Origin: Planctomycetota bacterium
Lineage (GTDB): Bacteria > Planctomycetota > Phycisphaerae > UBA1845 > PWPN01
Length of the DNA: 64,000 bases
Assembly (NCBI GenBank): GCA_022711465.1
Contig: JAKLEZ010000006.1
Span: forward strand, 1 to 64,000
Reading direction: 5' to 3'
Positions 45,565 to 56,298 of this stretch are shown here, piece after piece. Under the pieces are notes generated by a model. The model searched no databases. It saw only the letters and a program-made list of their open reading frames with translations, and was not told the origin of the DNA. Each line of letters starts with the position of its first letter. Within the stretch, counting starts at the first letter, position 1. A program made the translations under genes and the position numbers.

Positions 45565-46830
45565 TCACTGGCCGCCAGACACGGCGTTGATCAACGATAC
45601 CAGCGGCAGGAACAGGGCGATGACGATGAAGCCGACGATACCGCCCAGCACAACCACCATGACCGGCTCGAGCAAGCTCACCAGACCGTCGACCAGGGTC
45701 TCAACTTCCTCGTCGTAGTTGTCGGCGATCTTGATGAGCATCTTGTCGAGATCGCCCGTCTCCTCGCCGACGTCAATCATGTTGACCACAATGCCGTCGC
45801 AAATCTTGGCCGCTCGCAGGGGGTTGGCAAACGACTCACCCTCGCGGATCTCGTCGTGGACGTTCTTCAGGGCCCGGGCGTACACCTCGTTGCCCGACGT
45901 CTCCTTGGTGATGTTGATGGCCTCGAGAATGGGCACGCCCGCAGCCAGCAGCGTACCCAGCGTCCGGGTGAAGCGGGCGACGGACGACTTGGCCAGAATG
46001 TTGCCCAGCACCGGAATCTTGATCAGAACCAGGTCGACACCGTAGCGGCCGGCCTCCGACATGCGCAGCAACTTGAAGAGCAGAATGACGATCACCGGCG
46101 TGAACAAGAGAATCACCCAACCCGGCGGCGTCCCTTTCACAAACCACTTCGAGATGCTGATCAGCACCACGGTCATGCCCGGCAACTGCGTGCCGAAGTC
46201 CTTGAAGATCTCCTCGAACTTGGGCACCACCGCGATCATGATGCCCGCCACGATGCCCATGGCGAAGGCAATCACCACAACCGGGTAGATCATGGCCCCC
46301 ATGACCTTGCGTTTGAGTCGCTGGGCCCGCTCGAGAAAGTCAGCCAGACGCTGGAGAATCACGTCGAGCACGCCGCCCGTCTCGCCCGCAGCCACCATGT
46401 TGCAGAACAGACGGTCGAACGCCTTGGGCTGGCCGGCCATGGCCTCGGACAGCGTCGCCCCACCCTCGATGTCATCGGCGACATTGCGGAGAATCGCCCG
46501 CATCATCCCCGGCTTCTGCTGCTGCTCGAGAATCCGCAGACTGCGAAGGATCGGAAGACCGGCATCCTGCAGCGTCGAGAGCTGACGGGTGAACTGGGTG
46601 ATCTCCTTGACCTTGACCCGGCCAATGCCGCCAACCGCTTTCTTCTTCTTGGCCCCCCCGGCGGCGACTCCGGCCTTCTCAGCCTTCTTGCCGCCCTTCT
46701 GTTTGAGCTTCGTCGGGTAGTAACCCAGGCCGCGTATCTTGGCCAGGGCGTCTTCTGTCGTCTGGGCTTCGATCTCGTCCTTGACCTCCTGCCCGGACTG
46801 ATTCATCGCTTCATATTGGAAGGTCGCCAT
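45565..46830 (-). CDS. pilC: Type IV pilus / type II secretion inner-membrane platform protein PilC/GspF
   Basis: A 421-residue polytopic protein that joins the pilus ATPases to the growing fibre. It has two repeated GspF domains, each with a cytoplasmic helical bundle and conserved FTRQLSTLQDAGLPILRSL and FTRTLGTLLAAGVPILEAI. Three membrane segments follow the usual positions (IYPVVVIAFAMGIVAGIMIAV, TPPGWVILLFTPVIVILLF, LLEPVMVVVLGGIVGFIVI). GGAG lies eight bases before the ATG. A Lys/Gly-rich linker near residues 45-70 precedes the first domain. It is the last gene of the ATPase-platform cluster. Confidence 0.94.
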   Translation of the reverse strand: MATFQYEAMNQSGQEVKDEIEAQTTEDALAKIRGLGYYPTKLKQKGGKKAEKAGVAAGGAKKKKAVGGIGRVKVKEITQFTRQLSTLQDAGLPILRSLRILEQQQKPGMMRAILRNVADDIEGGATLSEAMAGQPKAFDRLFCNMVAAGETGGVLDVILQRLADFLERAQRLKRKVMGAMIYPVVVIAFAMGIVAGIMIAVVPKFEEIFKDFGTQLPGMTVVLISISKWFVKGTPPGWVILLFTPVIVILLFKLLRMSEAGRYGVDLVLIKIPVLGNILAKSSVARFTRTLGTLLAAGVPILEAINITKETSGNEVYARALKNVHDEIREGESFANPLRAAKICDGIVVNMIDVGEETGDLDKMLIKIADNYDEEVETLVDGLVSLLEPVMVVVLGGIVGFIVIALFLPLVSLINAVSGGQ

Positions 46831-46946
46831 GACACTCGCTCCGTGCAGAGTGATCCGTTCTCAGTCCTCAGAGCTCTGTCACCGGAAGACCCATCGGGCA
46901 TCCGAACCCGGCCGCCGAAGACCAACAACGGATCACTCCTCGTCTC

Positions 46947-48779
46947 CTACACTTCCTCGAGGATCGTCTCGCGAACCACTTCCTCGATCGTGGTCAGGCC
47001 TTCAAAGATCGCCATGAGGCCGTTCTCGCGAAGAGACCGAAGCCCCGCCTTCTTGGCAGAGTCACGCAGCAAAGCCGTCGAGGCGTGCTTCATGACCAGA
47101 TCGCGAAGCTCGTCGTTCATCACCATGATTTCAAACAGGCCCAGACGACCGCGGTACCCGGTATTGTTGCAGTAGTCGCAGCCGCGCCCGTACATGAATG
47201 ACTTGCCGCCCGCCTCTTCCGGCCGCAAGTCGAGTTCCATGAGCATGTCCTCGGTCGGATGAAACTCGTCCTTGCAGTTCTCACAAATCCGGCGAACAAG
47301 TCGCTGTGCCACGATTGCCTCAAGCGTGGCTGTAATCAGGAACGGCTCCAAGCCCAGATCCACCAGACGAGCGATGGAGGAGGGCGCGTCGTTCGTATGG
47401 AGGGTCGTGAATACCAGGTGTCCGGTCAAGGACGCCTGCACGGCGATCTGAGCGGTCTCCAAATCGCGGATTTCACCCACCAGGATGATGTCCGGGTCCT
47501 GACGCAGGAAGCTCCGTAGGGCCTTGCCGAAGGTCATGCCCAGCTCAGTGTTGATCTGACATTGAATCAGTCCATCGATGTCGTACTCGACCGGGTCCTC
47601 GGCCGTGAGGATCTTGGTGTCGATGGTGTTCAAATCGTTGAGGGCCGCGTACAGGGTGGTGGTCTTGCCGGACCCGGTCGGGCCGGTGTTGATGATGATG
47701 CCGTTGGGCTTGTTGATCAGCTGGCGGAAGATGCCCAGCTGCTCGTCGCGCATCCCAAGACGCTCGAGGCTCAGCGAGACGTTGCCGCGGTCGAGGACAC
47801 GCATGACCACACTCTCGCCGAACATGGTCGGGAGCACGGCCACGCGAAGGTCCACCGGGTTGCCGGCCACCGCGAGCTCGATGCGGCCGTCCTGGGGCAT
47901 ACGCCGCTCGGCAATGTTCAGGTTGGCCATCACCTTGATACGGCTGGCAATGGCGACGGCTATGTGCCGGGGCGGCGGCATCATCTCGTAAAGCACCCCG
48001 TCGATGCGGTACCGCATCTTGTACTCGTCCTCGAACGGCTCGAAGTGAATATCGCTGGCCTTGTCCCGAATGGCCTGCAGGAGCACCAGGTTGAGCAGCC
48101 GCTTGACCGGGTTGGAGTCGGCGAGTTCCTTGAGCTCATCGAGATCGATCGACTCGTTGCGACCCTCGAACTTGGAAAGATCCTCGTCGCCGGCAATCTC
48201 GGTGATCAGGTCGGTGATCGATTCGGCCTTGTCCTCCGGGTAGTAACGCGCCTGGGCGGCGCTCATGTCGTCGGGGGTGGTAATGCAGGCCCGAACCTGA
48301 AAGCCCATCAACGTCTTGAGATCGTCGGTAGCCTGGAAGTTCGAGGGGTCGTCCAAAGCGATGGTCAGCAGCTTGGTGGACGCCTCGTAATCCAGGGGAA
48401 CAACCCGATAGGTGGTGGCCACTTGCGAGGGAACGAGCGAAATGATCTCTGTGGGAATGTCAAACTTGGAGATGTCCACCGGTTCCATGCCGGCCTGGGC
48501 ACCAAGGGCCAGACGGACATCATTGTCATCGACATAGCCCAGTTCGACCAGGATCTGCCCGATCGGCCCGTGCTTGGTCTTCTGCAGCTCAAGGGCCTCG
48601 CCGACCTGGGTACGGCTCAGCTTGCCCATCTTGATCAAGATGCGGCCCAGCGGACGCCCTTTGAGCTGGCCGATGGGCGGCATCCTCCGGCCGCCGCCAC
48701 CGTCTCGACCAAGGCCCTTGCGCGGCGGCGGCTTCGACCCGTCAGGGACCACCGGTGGTTTCGATGTTTCCTCAGCCAT
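46947..48779 (-). CDS. pilB: PilB/GspE-type ATPase with MshEN domain
   Basis: A 610-residue extension ATPase. The N-terminus is Pro/Gly-rich (residues 1-35), then a MshEN-type domain with two tandem helix-turn motifs (GRILIKMGKLSRTQVGEAL and LGYVDDNDVRLALGAQAGM) known in relatives to bind c-di-GMP. The C-terminal motor has Walker A GPTGSGKTT (Lys372), the aspartate box EDPVEYD, Walker B in DPDIILVGEIRD and the His box GHLVFTTLHTND. CENC and CDYC give a zinc-binding tetracysteine motif. It powers pilus extension. It lies 69 bp after pilT and 116 bp before pilC. Confidence 0.95.
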   Translation of the reverse strand: MAEETSKPPVVPDGSKPPPRKGLGRDGGGGRRMPPIGQLKGRPLGRILIKMGKLSRTQVGEALELQKTKHGPIGQILVELGYVDDNDVRLALGAQAGMEPVDISKFDIPTEIISLVPSQVATTYRVVPLDYEASTKLLTIALDDPSNFQATDDLKTLMGFQVRACITTPDDMSAAQARYYPEDKAESITDLITEIAGDEDLSKFEGRNESIDLDELKELADSNPVKRLLNLVLLQAIRDKASDIHFEPFEDEYKMRYRIDGVLYEMMPPPRHIAVAIASRIKVMANLNIAERRMPQDGRIELAVAGNPVDLRVAVLPTMFGESVVMRVLDRGNVSLSLERLGMRDEQLGIFRQLINKPNGIIINTGPTGSGKTTTLYAALNDLNTIDTKILTAEDPVEYDIDGLIQCQINTELGMTFGKALRSFLRQDPDIILVGEIRDLETAQIAVQASLTGHLVFTTLHTNDAPSSIARLVDLGLEPFLITATLEAIVAQRLVRRICENCKDEFHPTEDMLMELDLRPEEAGGKSFMYGRGCDYCNNTGYRGRLGLFEIMVMNDELRDLVMKHASTALLRDSAKKAGLRSLRENGLMAIFEGLTTIEEVVRETILEEV

Positions 48780-48848
48780 GGCTCATTCTCTCGTACCTGC
48801 CGGCCCGAGTCCGGACCGTGCTCTTGCCGCTTCGCTCCGCCACCCCTC

Positions 48849-49997
48849 TCAGGCCTTCGGTCCTCTGGGCAGATCGTCACCCTCGTCCCTGGGCTTCTTG
48901 GGACCCTCCGGCCCGGGCAACGCACTGCCCTTCTCCAGGGCCTCGATCTTGTCCTGCATCTCACCGGGGTTACGCGATTTGTCCATCGCCTCCTCCGCCG
49001 AGATGATGTGGTCCTTGAAGAGCTGCAGCAGGTGCTCGTCAAGCAACTGCATCCCGTACTTCTTGCCCGTCTGAATGCTCGAGTCAATACGGAAGGTCTT
49101 GTTCTCGCGGATCAGGTTCGAGATGGCCGGCGTCACCACCATGAACTCGTAGGCCGCAATCATGCCCTTCCCCAGCTTCGGACAGAGGGCCTGCGAGAGC
49201 ACCGCGATCAGGTTGGTCGAGAGCTGGACACGAATCTGCTCCTGCTGCTCGTGCGGAAAAGCGTCAATGATCCGGTTGACCGTGCCCTGACACCCGGTGG
49301 TGTGAACGGTGGAGAAAACCAGGTGGCCGGTCTCGGCCGCACGGATGGCCGATTCCATCGTCTCCAGGTCGCGGAGCTCGCCGACCAGAATGACGTCCGG
49401 GTCCTGACGCAGCACGCGGCGCAGAGCCTCCGAGAAACTCGGCACATCCAACCCGACTTCACGCTGGTTGATCAGCGACTTCTTGTGCATGTGATAGTAC
49501 TCGATCGGCTCTTCCACGGTCACAATGTGCCGGTCGAAGTTGGTGTTGATGTAGTCGAGCATCGTGGCCAGCGTGGTGGTCTTCCCGGAACCGGTCGGAC
49601 CGGTGACCAGGAACAAGCCGCGCGGCCGACGGCACAGGGCCTGGGAGATCTTGGGCAGGCCGATCTCCTCGAAGGTCAGCAGCCTGTTCGGGATCAGTCG
49701 CAGTACCACCGCCAGGTTGCCCTTCTGGCGGAAGACACTCACCCGGAAGCGGCCGGCATCCCCGAACGCAAACCCGAAGTCCGTGCCGCCTTCCTCCTGG
49801 ATTTCCTGCTGGTTGCGGTCCGGAGTAATGGCCTTCATCAGCGAGACCGTGTCCTCCGGCTCGAGAACCTTGGTCTCCAGCGACCGCAGGTGCCCGTGCA
49901 ACCGCAGCACCGGCGGTCGCCCCACGGTCAAGTGAATGTCCGATGCCCCGCGTTTGATGCAGGTTTCCAGGATACGGTCAATATGCAGTGTACCCAT
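48849..49997 (-). CDS. pilT: Type IV pilus retraction ATPase PilT
   Basis: A 382-residue hexameric retraction ATPase. It starts directly with the PAS-like domain (GASDIHLTVGRPPVLRLHG), followed by Walker A GPTGSGKTT (Lys139), the aspartate box and EEPIEYYH, Walker B DPDVILVGELRD and AIRAAETGHLVFSTVHTTG. There is no MshEN domain and no tetracysteine motif, which separates it from the two PilB proteins. The tail ends in an acidic/basic mixture after EMQDKIEAL. GGAG lies before the ATG. Its presence means the machine is a retractable pilus rather than only a secretion system. Confidence 0.95.
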   Translation of the reverse strand: MGTLHIDRILETCIKRGASDIHLTVGRPPVLRLHGHLRSLETKVLEPEDTVSLMKAITPDRNQQEIQEEGGTDFGFAFGDAGRFRVSVFRQKGNLAVVLRLIPNRLLTFEEIGLPKISQALCRRPRGLFLVTGPTGSGKTTTLATMLDYINTNFDRHIVTVEEPIEYYHMHKKSLINQREVGLDVPSFSEALRRVLRQDPDVILVGELRDLETMESAIRAAETGHLVFSTVHTTGCQGTVNRIIDAFPHEQQEQIRVQLSTNLIAVLSQALCPKLGKGMIAAYEFMVVTPAISNLIRENKTFRIDSSIQTGKKYGMQLLDEHLLQLFKDHIISAEEAMDKSRNPGEMQDKIEALEKGSALPGPEGPKKPRDEGDDLPRGPKA

Positions 49998-50024
49998 GTG
50001 TCTCCGCGCTCATCTGTTGAGACG

Positions 50025-51734
<1,710 letters not shown>

Positions 51735-51848
51735 ACAATTCCGGGGAACAAGTTCGGGGCTGGCCACCAGCCGGTTATACCCAAGTCACGGCCTACCAGG
51801 ATCGGCAGGCGGTAGGCAGCCGGCACAACCACCGTGCCAGAACACCCT

Positions 51849-51878
51849 ATTCTATTGGCGAGCCTACCTTAACATCAA
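51849..51878 (-). promoter_or_regulatory. Probable promoter of the pilB2-pilT-pilB-pilC cluster
   Basis: On the minus strand TTGATG (51878-51873), 18 bp, TAGAAT (51854-51849). The leader would be about 108 nt. It is back-to-back with the M20 promoter. Confidence 0.47.
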
Positions 51879-51881
51879 GGC

Positions 51882-51910
51882 TTGACGTCACGTAAAGCTC
51901 GGGCTGTAAT
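51882..51910 (+). promoter_or_regulatory. Promoter of the M20 peptidase gene, near-leaderless
   Basis: TTGACG (51882-51887), exactly 17 bp, TGTAAT (51905-51910). Transcription should begin near 51917, only three bases before the ATG at 51920, and no ribosome binding site is visible. Confidence 0.55.
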
Positions 51911-51919
51911 CACCCCCCT

Positions 51920-53641
51920 ATGGAAATGCCCCCCTTGCCAGCCCCCACCCTGCCGCCTCAAGCCGAAGCCTTCCTCCGATCGTGGCTCACCGATCCGACC
52001 ACCCGACAGACGGCAAAGGAACAACTGCTTCAATTAGTCAATATTGACACCACACCCAAGCCCTCCCCGCAGGCCTGCGCCCGGGCCGAAAAAGAGGCCT
52101 TCAACGCCATCGAACAGTTCCTGACCACGCATTCCCCGAGCGTGGTCAGCCGCCGCGTGCCCATCCGCCCGGACATCGCCGACCATCCCGATTTCACCCT
52201 GCCCTACTACACCGGGCAGACGACCGGACCCAGAGACAACATCGTCCGCCGAACCTACCGAGAGCGAGGTAACCTGCTCGCCCGATGGCCGAATCCCAAC
52301 CTGCCCGTCCTGGCACTCAATGCCCACATCGATACCGTCGCCCCCCATGTCGGCGGACGAGTCGAGGGCGACCAAGTCCACGGGCGCGGCTCGGTGGACG
52401 ACAAGGGACCGTGCGTGGTCATGATGCTGACCGCCTGGCTGCTCGACACCCTGGCCGAGCGGTTCGGGATCCGGCCTGCCTGCGAGCTGCTCCTCGAGTT
52501 CGTCATCGACGAGGAAACCGGTGGCAACGGCAGCCTGTCGGTCGCCTTGGACAAGACCCATGCGTCCGCCGACGCCATCCTGGTCCTGGAATGCACCCAG
52601 CTGAGATTCCATCCCGCCAACCGCGGGGCAGTCTGGTACTTCGCCCGGCTCGACGCCACCGATACCCCGGGTCATCCCCCGGCAGACCGGGACCACCTCC
52701 TCGAAGCGATGGCCTTTGCGGTCGGCTCGCTGAGCCAATGCGGCGACGGCATCAAGTCCGAGAGCAACCACCCCCTGTTCCCCCATCGCCCCGTGCAAAC
52801 CTGCCACGGAATCATCGGCCCGCACGGGCAACACCCATCCCGAGTCAACGATTACGTCCCCCTGCTCCTGAAAGGGACCGGCGGCCTGGGCGACGGAATC
52901 CGTCTACTCGTAGACCAAGCCGTGGCCGAGTACTGCTCGAGGTACGGCGACAAGACCCGGCCGGGCACGGGTGACGCCACCCTCAAGGCCCACACCGCCT
53001 GGACAGATATCGCCCCCGAATCCGCCCGGCTCGAGGTCTTCGGCCTGACCGGCCACATGGGTTCGGTGGATCGGCTCGACGGCGCGATCACCAAGGCGGC
53101 CGCCATCGTCCGCAAGCTGGTCACCGCTCGGCGGGAGCAGGGCCCGGCCTGGGCCGGCTTGACGGTCACGCTGCAGAACCGAGGACCGCTCCGAACCCTG
53201 ACCCTCGAAGGCGGTCAGGGTTTCCTGCCAACCCACGAATTGGACGAGGTCTGCAGACGAATGAGAGCGGCGGTTGAGGAGGGCGTGCGGGGTTACACCA
53301 TCCGCGAGGGCCTTCCGCAGGGGGCGATCACATGCCAGACCACCTTCGACAAGCTGCACAACGCGGCGTTCGCCCGCCCCGCAGACGGGCCGGCGATGCG
53401 GGCCATGCTCCACGCCGGACGCCAGACGGGCATCTACGCCGACCAGCCGATCCGCGGCTGGGGTGCCTCCTGCGACGCCCGGATCTTCGCCCGCGAATTC
53501 CCCAACGCGGAGATCGTCACCTTCGGGCCGGGGCACCTGTCGCAGGCCCATGCCAACGATGAGCACGTGAACGTCAATGAGCTACTGCTGGCTGCCGTGA
53601 CCCTGGCGAGGGTCGCCCTGGCATTTGGCGCTCATCGCTGA
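51920..53641 (+). CDS. M20-family metallopeptidase/deacylase
   Basis: A 573-residue cytoplasmic zinc hydrolase of the ArgE/DapE/PepT group. Metal-binding marks are NAHIDTVAPH (His136, Asp138), GRGSVDDKG (Asp160-Asp161) and DEETGGNGS (Glu198-Glu199). At over 570 residues it is longer than ArgE/DapE (about 380), with a larger dimerisation/lid domain, closer to dipeptidases of the PepV or CPG2 type. The gene has a close-spaced promoter and probably a leaderless mRNA; ATG 51926 is an in-frame alternative. Its last 68 bases overlap the convergent ABC ATPase gene. The substrate is unknown. Confidence 0.88.
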   Translation: MEMPPLPAPTLPPQAEAFLRSWLTDPTTRQTAKEQLLQLVNIDTTPKPSPQACARAEKEAFNAIEQFLTTHSPSVVSRRVPIRPDIADHPDFTLPYYTGQTTGPRDNIVRRTYRERGNLLARWPNPNLPVLALNAHIDTVAPHVGGRVEGDQVHGRGSVDDKGPCVVMMLTAWLLDTLAERFGIRPACELLLEFVIDEETGGNGSLSVALDKTHASADAILVLECTQLRFHPANRGAVWYFARLDATDTPGHPPADRDHLLEAMAFAVGSLSQCGDGIKSESNHPLFPHRPVQTCHGIIGPHGQHPSRVNDYVPLLLKGTGGLGDGIRLLVDQAVAEYCSRYGDKTRPGTGDATLKAHTAWTDIAPESARLEVFGLTGHMGSVDRLDGAITKAAAIVRKLVTARREQGPAWAGLTVTLQNRGPLRTLTLEGGQGFLPTHELDEVCRRMRAAVEEGVRGYTIREGLPQGAITCQTTFDKLHNAAFARPADGPAMRAMLHAGRQTGIYADQPIRGWGASCDARIFAREFPNAEIVTFGPGHLSQAHANDEHVNVNELLLAAVTLARVALAFGAHR

Positions 53642-54344
53642 GAATCCGCCCGTCGCGAAGGACAATAACCCGCTTGCAGCGGGCGGCCACGTCGGGTTCG
53701 TGGGTCACCATGAGAATGGTCTTGCCGATCTTGCTGTTCAGCTCGTCAAACAGATCCAGGATGATCTCACCCGTCGCGGTGTCCAGGTTGCCGGTGGGCT
53801 CGTCGGCCAGAATGAGCAACGGGTCGTTGATCAACGCCCGGGCGATAGCCGCCCGCTGCTGCTGGCCGCCGGACAGCTCCATCGGACGATGGTGGGCCCG
53901 ACTGCTCAGCCCGACACGCTCGACCAGGTACATGGCCCGTTCGCGCCGATCCCGCACCGGGACCCGCTGATAGAACAGGGGAACCTCAAGGTTCTCCAGA
54001 ATGGTCAACTGGGGAATGAGGTTGAAGTTCTGGAAGACAAAGCCCAGCCGGCTGCCACGAATCTCCGACAGGGTGTCGTCATCGAGCTTGGCCACGTCGT
54101 CGCCGCCAAGCAGGTAACGGCCGCTGGTGGGCCGATCCAGGCATCCGATCAGATTCATCAGCGTGCTCTTGCCCGAGCCACTGTGCCCGCAGATGGCCAC
54201 ATACTCCCCCCGGTGGAACGTGAGGCTGATCCCCCGCAAAGCATGAACCTCAACACTCGTCCCGGGCTTGCGATAGACCTTCTTGATCTGCTCGAGCGAC
54301 GCCAGGGGAGCATTGTCATGACCAGTGGCGGTGAGCATGCTCAC
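53574..54344 (-). CDS. ABC transporter ATP-binding protein, MacB/LolD type
   Basis: A 256-residue ATPase with Walker A GHSGSGKST, Q loop VFQNFNLIPQLTILEN, signature LSGGQQQRAAIARAL and Walker B LLILADEPTGNLD. The EVHALRGISLTF start is typical of the MacB/LolD/FtsE group. It would drive a MacB-like permease, but none is nearby. The start is GTG at 54344, overlapping the HlyD stop as GTGA; ATG 54338 is an alternative. The 3' end overlaps the M20 gene on the other strand by 68 bp. Confidence 0.92.
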   Translation of the reverse strand: MSMLTATGHDNAPLASLEQIKKVYRKPGTSVEVHALRGISLTFHRGEYVAICGHSGSGKSTLMNLIGCLDRPTSGRYLLGGDDVAKLDDDTLSEIRGSRLGFVFQNFNLIPQLTILENLEVPLFYQRVPVRDRRERAMYLVERVGLSSRAHHRPMELSGGQQQRAAIARALINDPLLILADEPTGNLDTATGEIILDLFDELNSKIGKTILMVTHEPDVAARCKRVIVLRDGRILSDERQMPGRPSPGSRQPAVAH

Positions 54345-56215
54345 TTCCGGATCTCGCTCGTGTCGGGCCTCGACTCCGGCCGGGCCACGCTCCTGTCCGG
54401 TCGACCCGGGCCTCTCTGCGGCTTGACCGAGTTCCGGTCACCCGGCGGCCCGGCCGAACCCGCCTGGGCCTCGCCCCTCTCAGAACCTCTACCGGCGCTT
54501 CGGTCGGTCTCCCTGGCTGAACCGGGCGCCCCCTGGTCGGAGGACGGGGGGGCAGGCGCCGGAGAGACCGCCGGCTTCTTGGCCCGCGACTTGGGACTCA
54601 TCGCGGAGATGCCGCCCTCGGCATCCGGCAGCTTCAGCTTCATCTCGTCGGTGATTGCCAGGTAGACCTTCTGCCCGCCCTCCAGCCCCTTCTTGACCTC
54701 CACAAACTCGTTGCTGGCCAGGCCAGGCACGATCGGCACGGGGTCCGCCGACCCGTTCCGCTCCACAAAGACATAGTACTCGGCACCCTTGGCGAAAACC
54801 GACTGGATCGGCACGGCCAGGCTGTTCTCCACCTGGGCCACCAGGATCTCCACCCGCGCCGTCACGCCCGGCTTCAATTCGGTGAACTCGCCGTCGAGCA
54901 GGATCTCGGTCACGTATTCCTTCAGGTTCGGATTCATCCAGCGGTTCTGCGAATCGGCCAGGACCGCAATCTTGGAGATCCGCCCGCTGAACTTCCGGCC
55001 GGTGAAACCTTCTATCTCGACACTGGCCGGCAGGCCGAGCTGAAGGCGCTCCGTCTGGGCTTCGTGCACGCGGACGACCACTTTCATCGAGCTCACGTCC
55101 GGAAGGGTGATGAGCGACTGCCGCTCGTGAACCGTGGCTCCTTTCTCGATCATGTTCTCTGTGCGCCACGGATTCTCGCCGCGGGCGTAGACCACCAGGC
55201 CGTCCGCGGGAGCCAGTATCCTCGCCTTGTCCCGCTGATCGAGCAGCTTGGCGAGCTTCTCCTGCGTAATGCCCAGCTCTCGCTTCTTAGCTTCCACCTC
55301 GGCGACGGCCTTCGCTTCGCTGGCCGCAGCCGCCTTCTGGGCCCGAGCCAGCTCCTTCTCCGCCTCGGTGACCACGGACTTCGCCTTCTCCAGGTCCATT
55401 GGGATGCTGTACTTCTCGAGCACCTCCAGGGCCAGCTTGGCCTTCTCCAGGTCCTGGTTGGCCTCGTAAACCGCGAACTCGTCCTTGTCCAGTTCCAGGC
55501 GGGTGAGAAACGACTGCCTGAAGAGTTCCTTGGAATCCGTGAGCGTGTCCTGGGCTCGCTTGAGCACCGACTTGGCTTTCTCCATGGCCAGCTGAGCCAC
55601 CTGCCGCGACTGCACGGAATCCCCAAGCGTGAACTTCTCGAGGGCGGTCTTGGCCAGGTCAGAATCGAGACTCGCCTTGCGGATCTTGCTCGCGTTCTCG
55701 TCCTGAAGGATCTCCAGGCCCTTCACCGCGGCCTCGTAGGCCGCCTTGGCGGTCACTTCCTTGATCTCGCCGTCACGGATCGCGTCCACGATCGTGTCGC
55801 TGGCCAATTCGACCAGCACGTCCCCTTTCTTGGCCTGCGTCCCCTCGGGAATGAGATAGATGATCGTCGGGTGACCCTCGAGCTCGCAGCGGATATCGAT
55901 CGAGTTCGAGGCGTCCAGTTCACCCTTCTCCTGAAGGATGACCGGGAAACTCTTCGGCAGCACGGTATAGAGCTGGATCGAGGCCAGCGGACTCGCCTTG
56001 CCCCATTTTCCCCAGCCGATGTAGCCGGCCACCGCCGCGATCAGCACCACGGCCACCACGAAGGGTATTCGCCTCGATTTGGGCAGAGAGCCGGCATGAT
56101 CCCAGGTGGATTCCGACGCTTCCGCGGGAGCAGCCATCTCCTCTGCTGCAAGGGGATGGGTTCGCACCCCGGAAATCGCCGGCGACTTGAGGGTATCGAC
56201 TTCGGCGGTACTCAA
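54341..56215 (-). CDS. HlyD-family periplasmic adaptor (membrane fusion protein)
   Basis: A 624-residue adaptor. One membrane helix (VVAVVLIAAVAGYIGWGKWG, about 50-68) is followed by the first half of a lipoyl domain, a long coiled-coil hairpin of roughly 200 residues (two helical arms rich in Ala/Glu/Lys), the second lipoyl half (ARILAPADGLVVY) and beta-barrel domains (RLQLGLPASVEIEGFTGR). The last 80 residues are low-complexity, rich in Pro, Gly, Arg and Ser, unusual for the family. It bridges the inner-membrane pump to TolC. The start is TTG with GGAGGT six bases upstream. It lies between the TolC gene and the ATPase gene. Confidence 0.9.
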   Translation of the reverse strand: MSTAEVDTLKSPAISGVRTHPLAAEEMAAPAEASESTWDHAGSLPKSRRIPFVVAVVLIAAVAGYIGWGKWGKASPLASIQLYTVLPKSFPVILQEKGELDASNSIDIRCELEGHPTIIYLIPEGTQAKKGDVLVELASDTIVDAIRDGEIKEVTAKAAYEAAVKGLEILQDENASKIRKASLDSDLAKTALEKFTLGDSVQSRQVAQLAMEKAKSVLKRAQDTLTDSKELFRQSFLTRLELDKDEFAVYEANQDLEKAKLALEVLEKYSIPMDLEKAKSVVTEAEKELARAQKAAAASEAKAVAEVEAKKRELGITQEKLAKLLDQRDKARILAPADGLVVYARGENPWRTENMIEKGATVHERQSLITLPDVSSMKVVVRVHEAQTERLQLGLPASVEIEGFTGRKFSGRISKIAVLADSQNRWMNPNLKEYVTEILLDGEFTELKPGVTARVEILVAQVENSLAVPIQSVFAKGAEYYVFVERNGSADPVPIVPGLASNEFVEVKKGLEGGQKVYLAITDEMKLKLPDAEGGISAMSPKSRAKKPAVSPAPAPPSSDQGAPGSARETDRSAGRGSERGEAQAGSAGPPGDRNSVKPQRGPGRPDRSVARPESRPDTSEIRK

Positions 56216-56298
56216 AACGCAACCTCCAGACAGTCTATTATAACTCGCTCCAAACGCCTGTGGAAGCCGGCCGTCCCCCGCCTCAGCACTCCCCGGCG

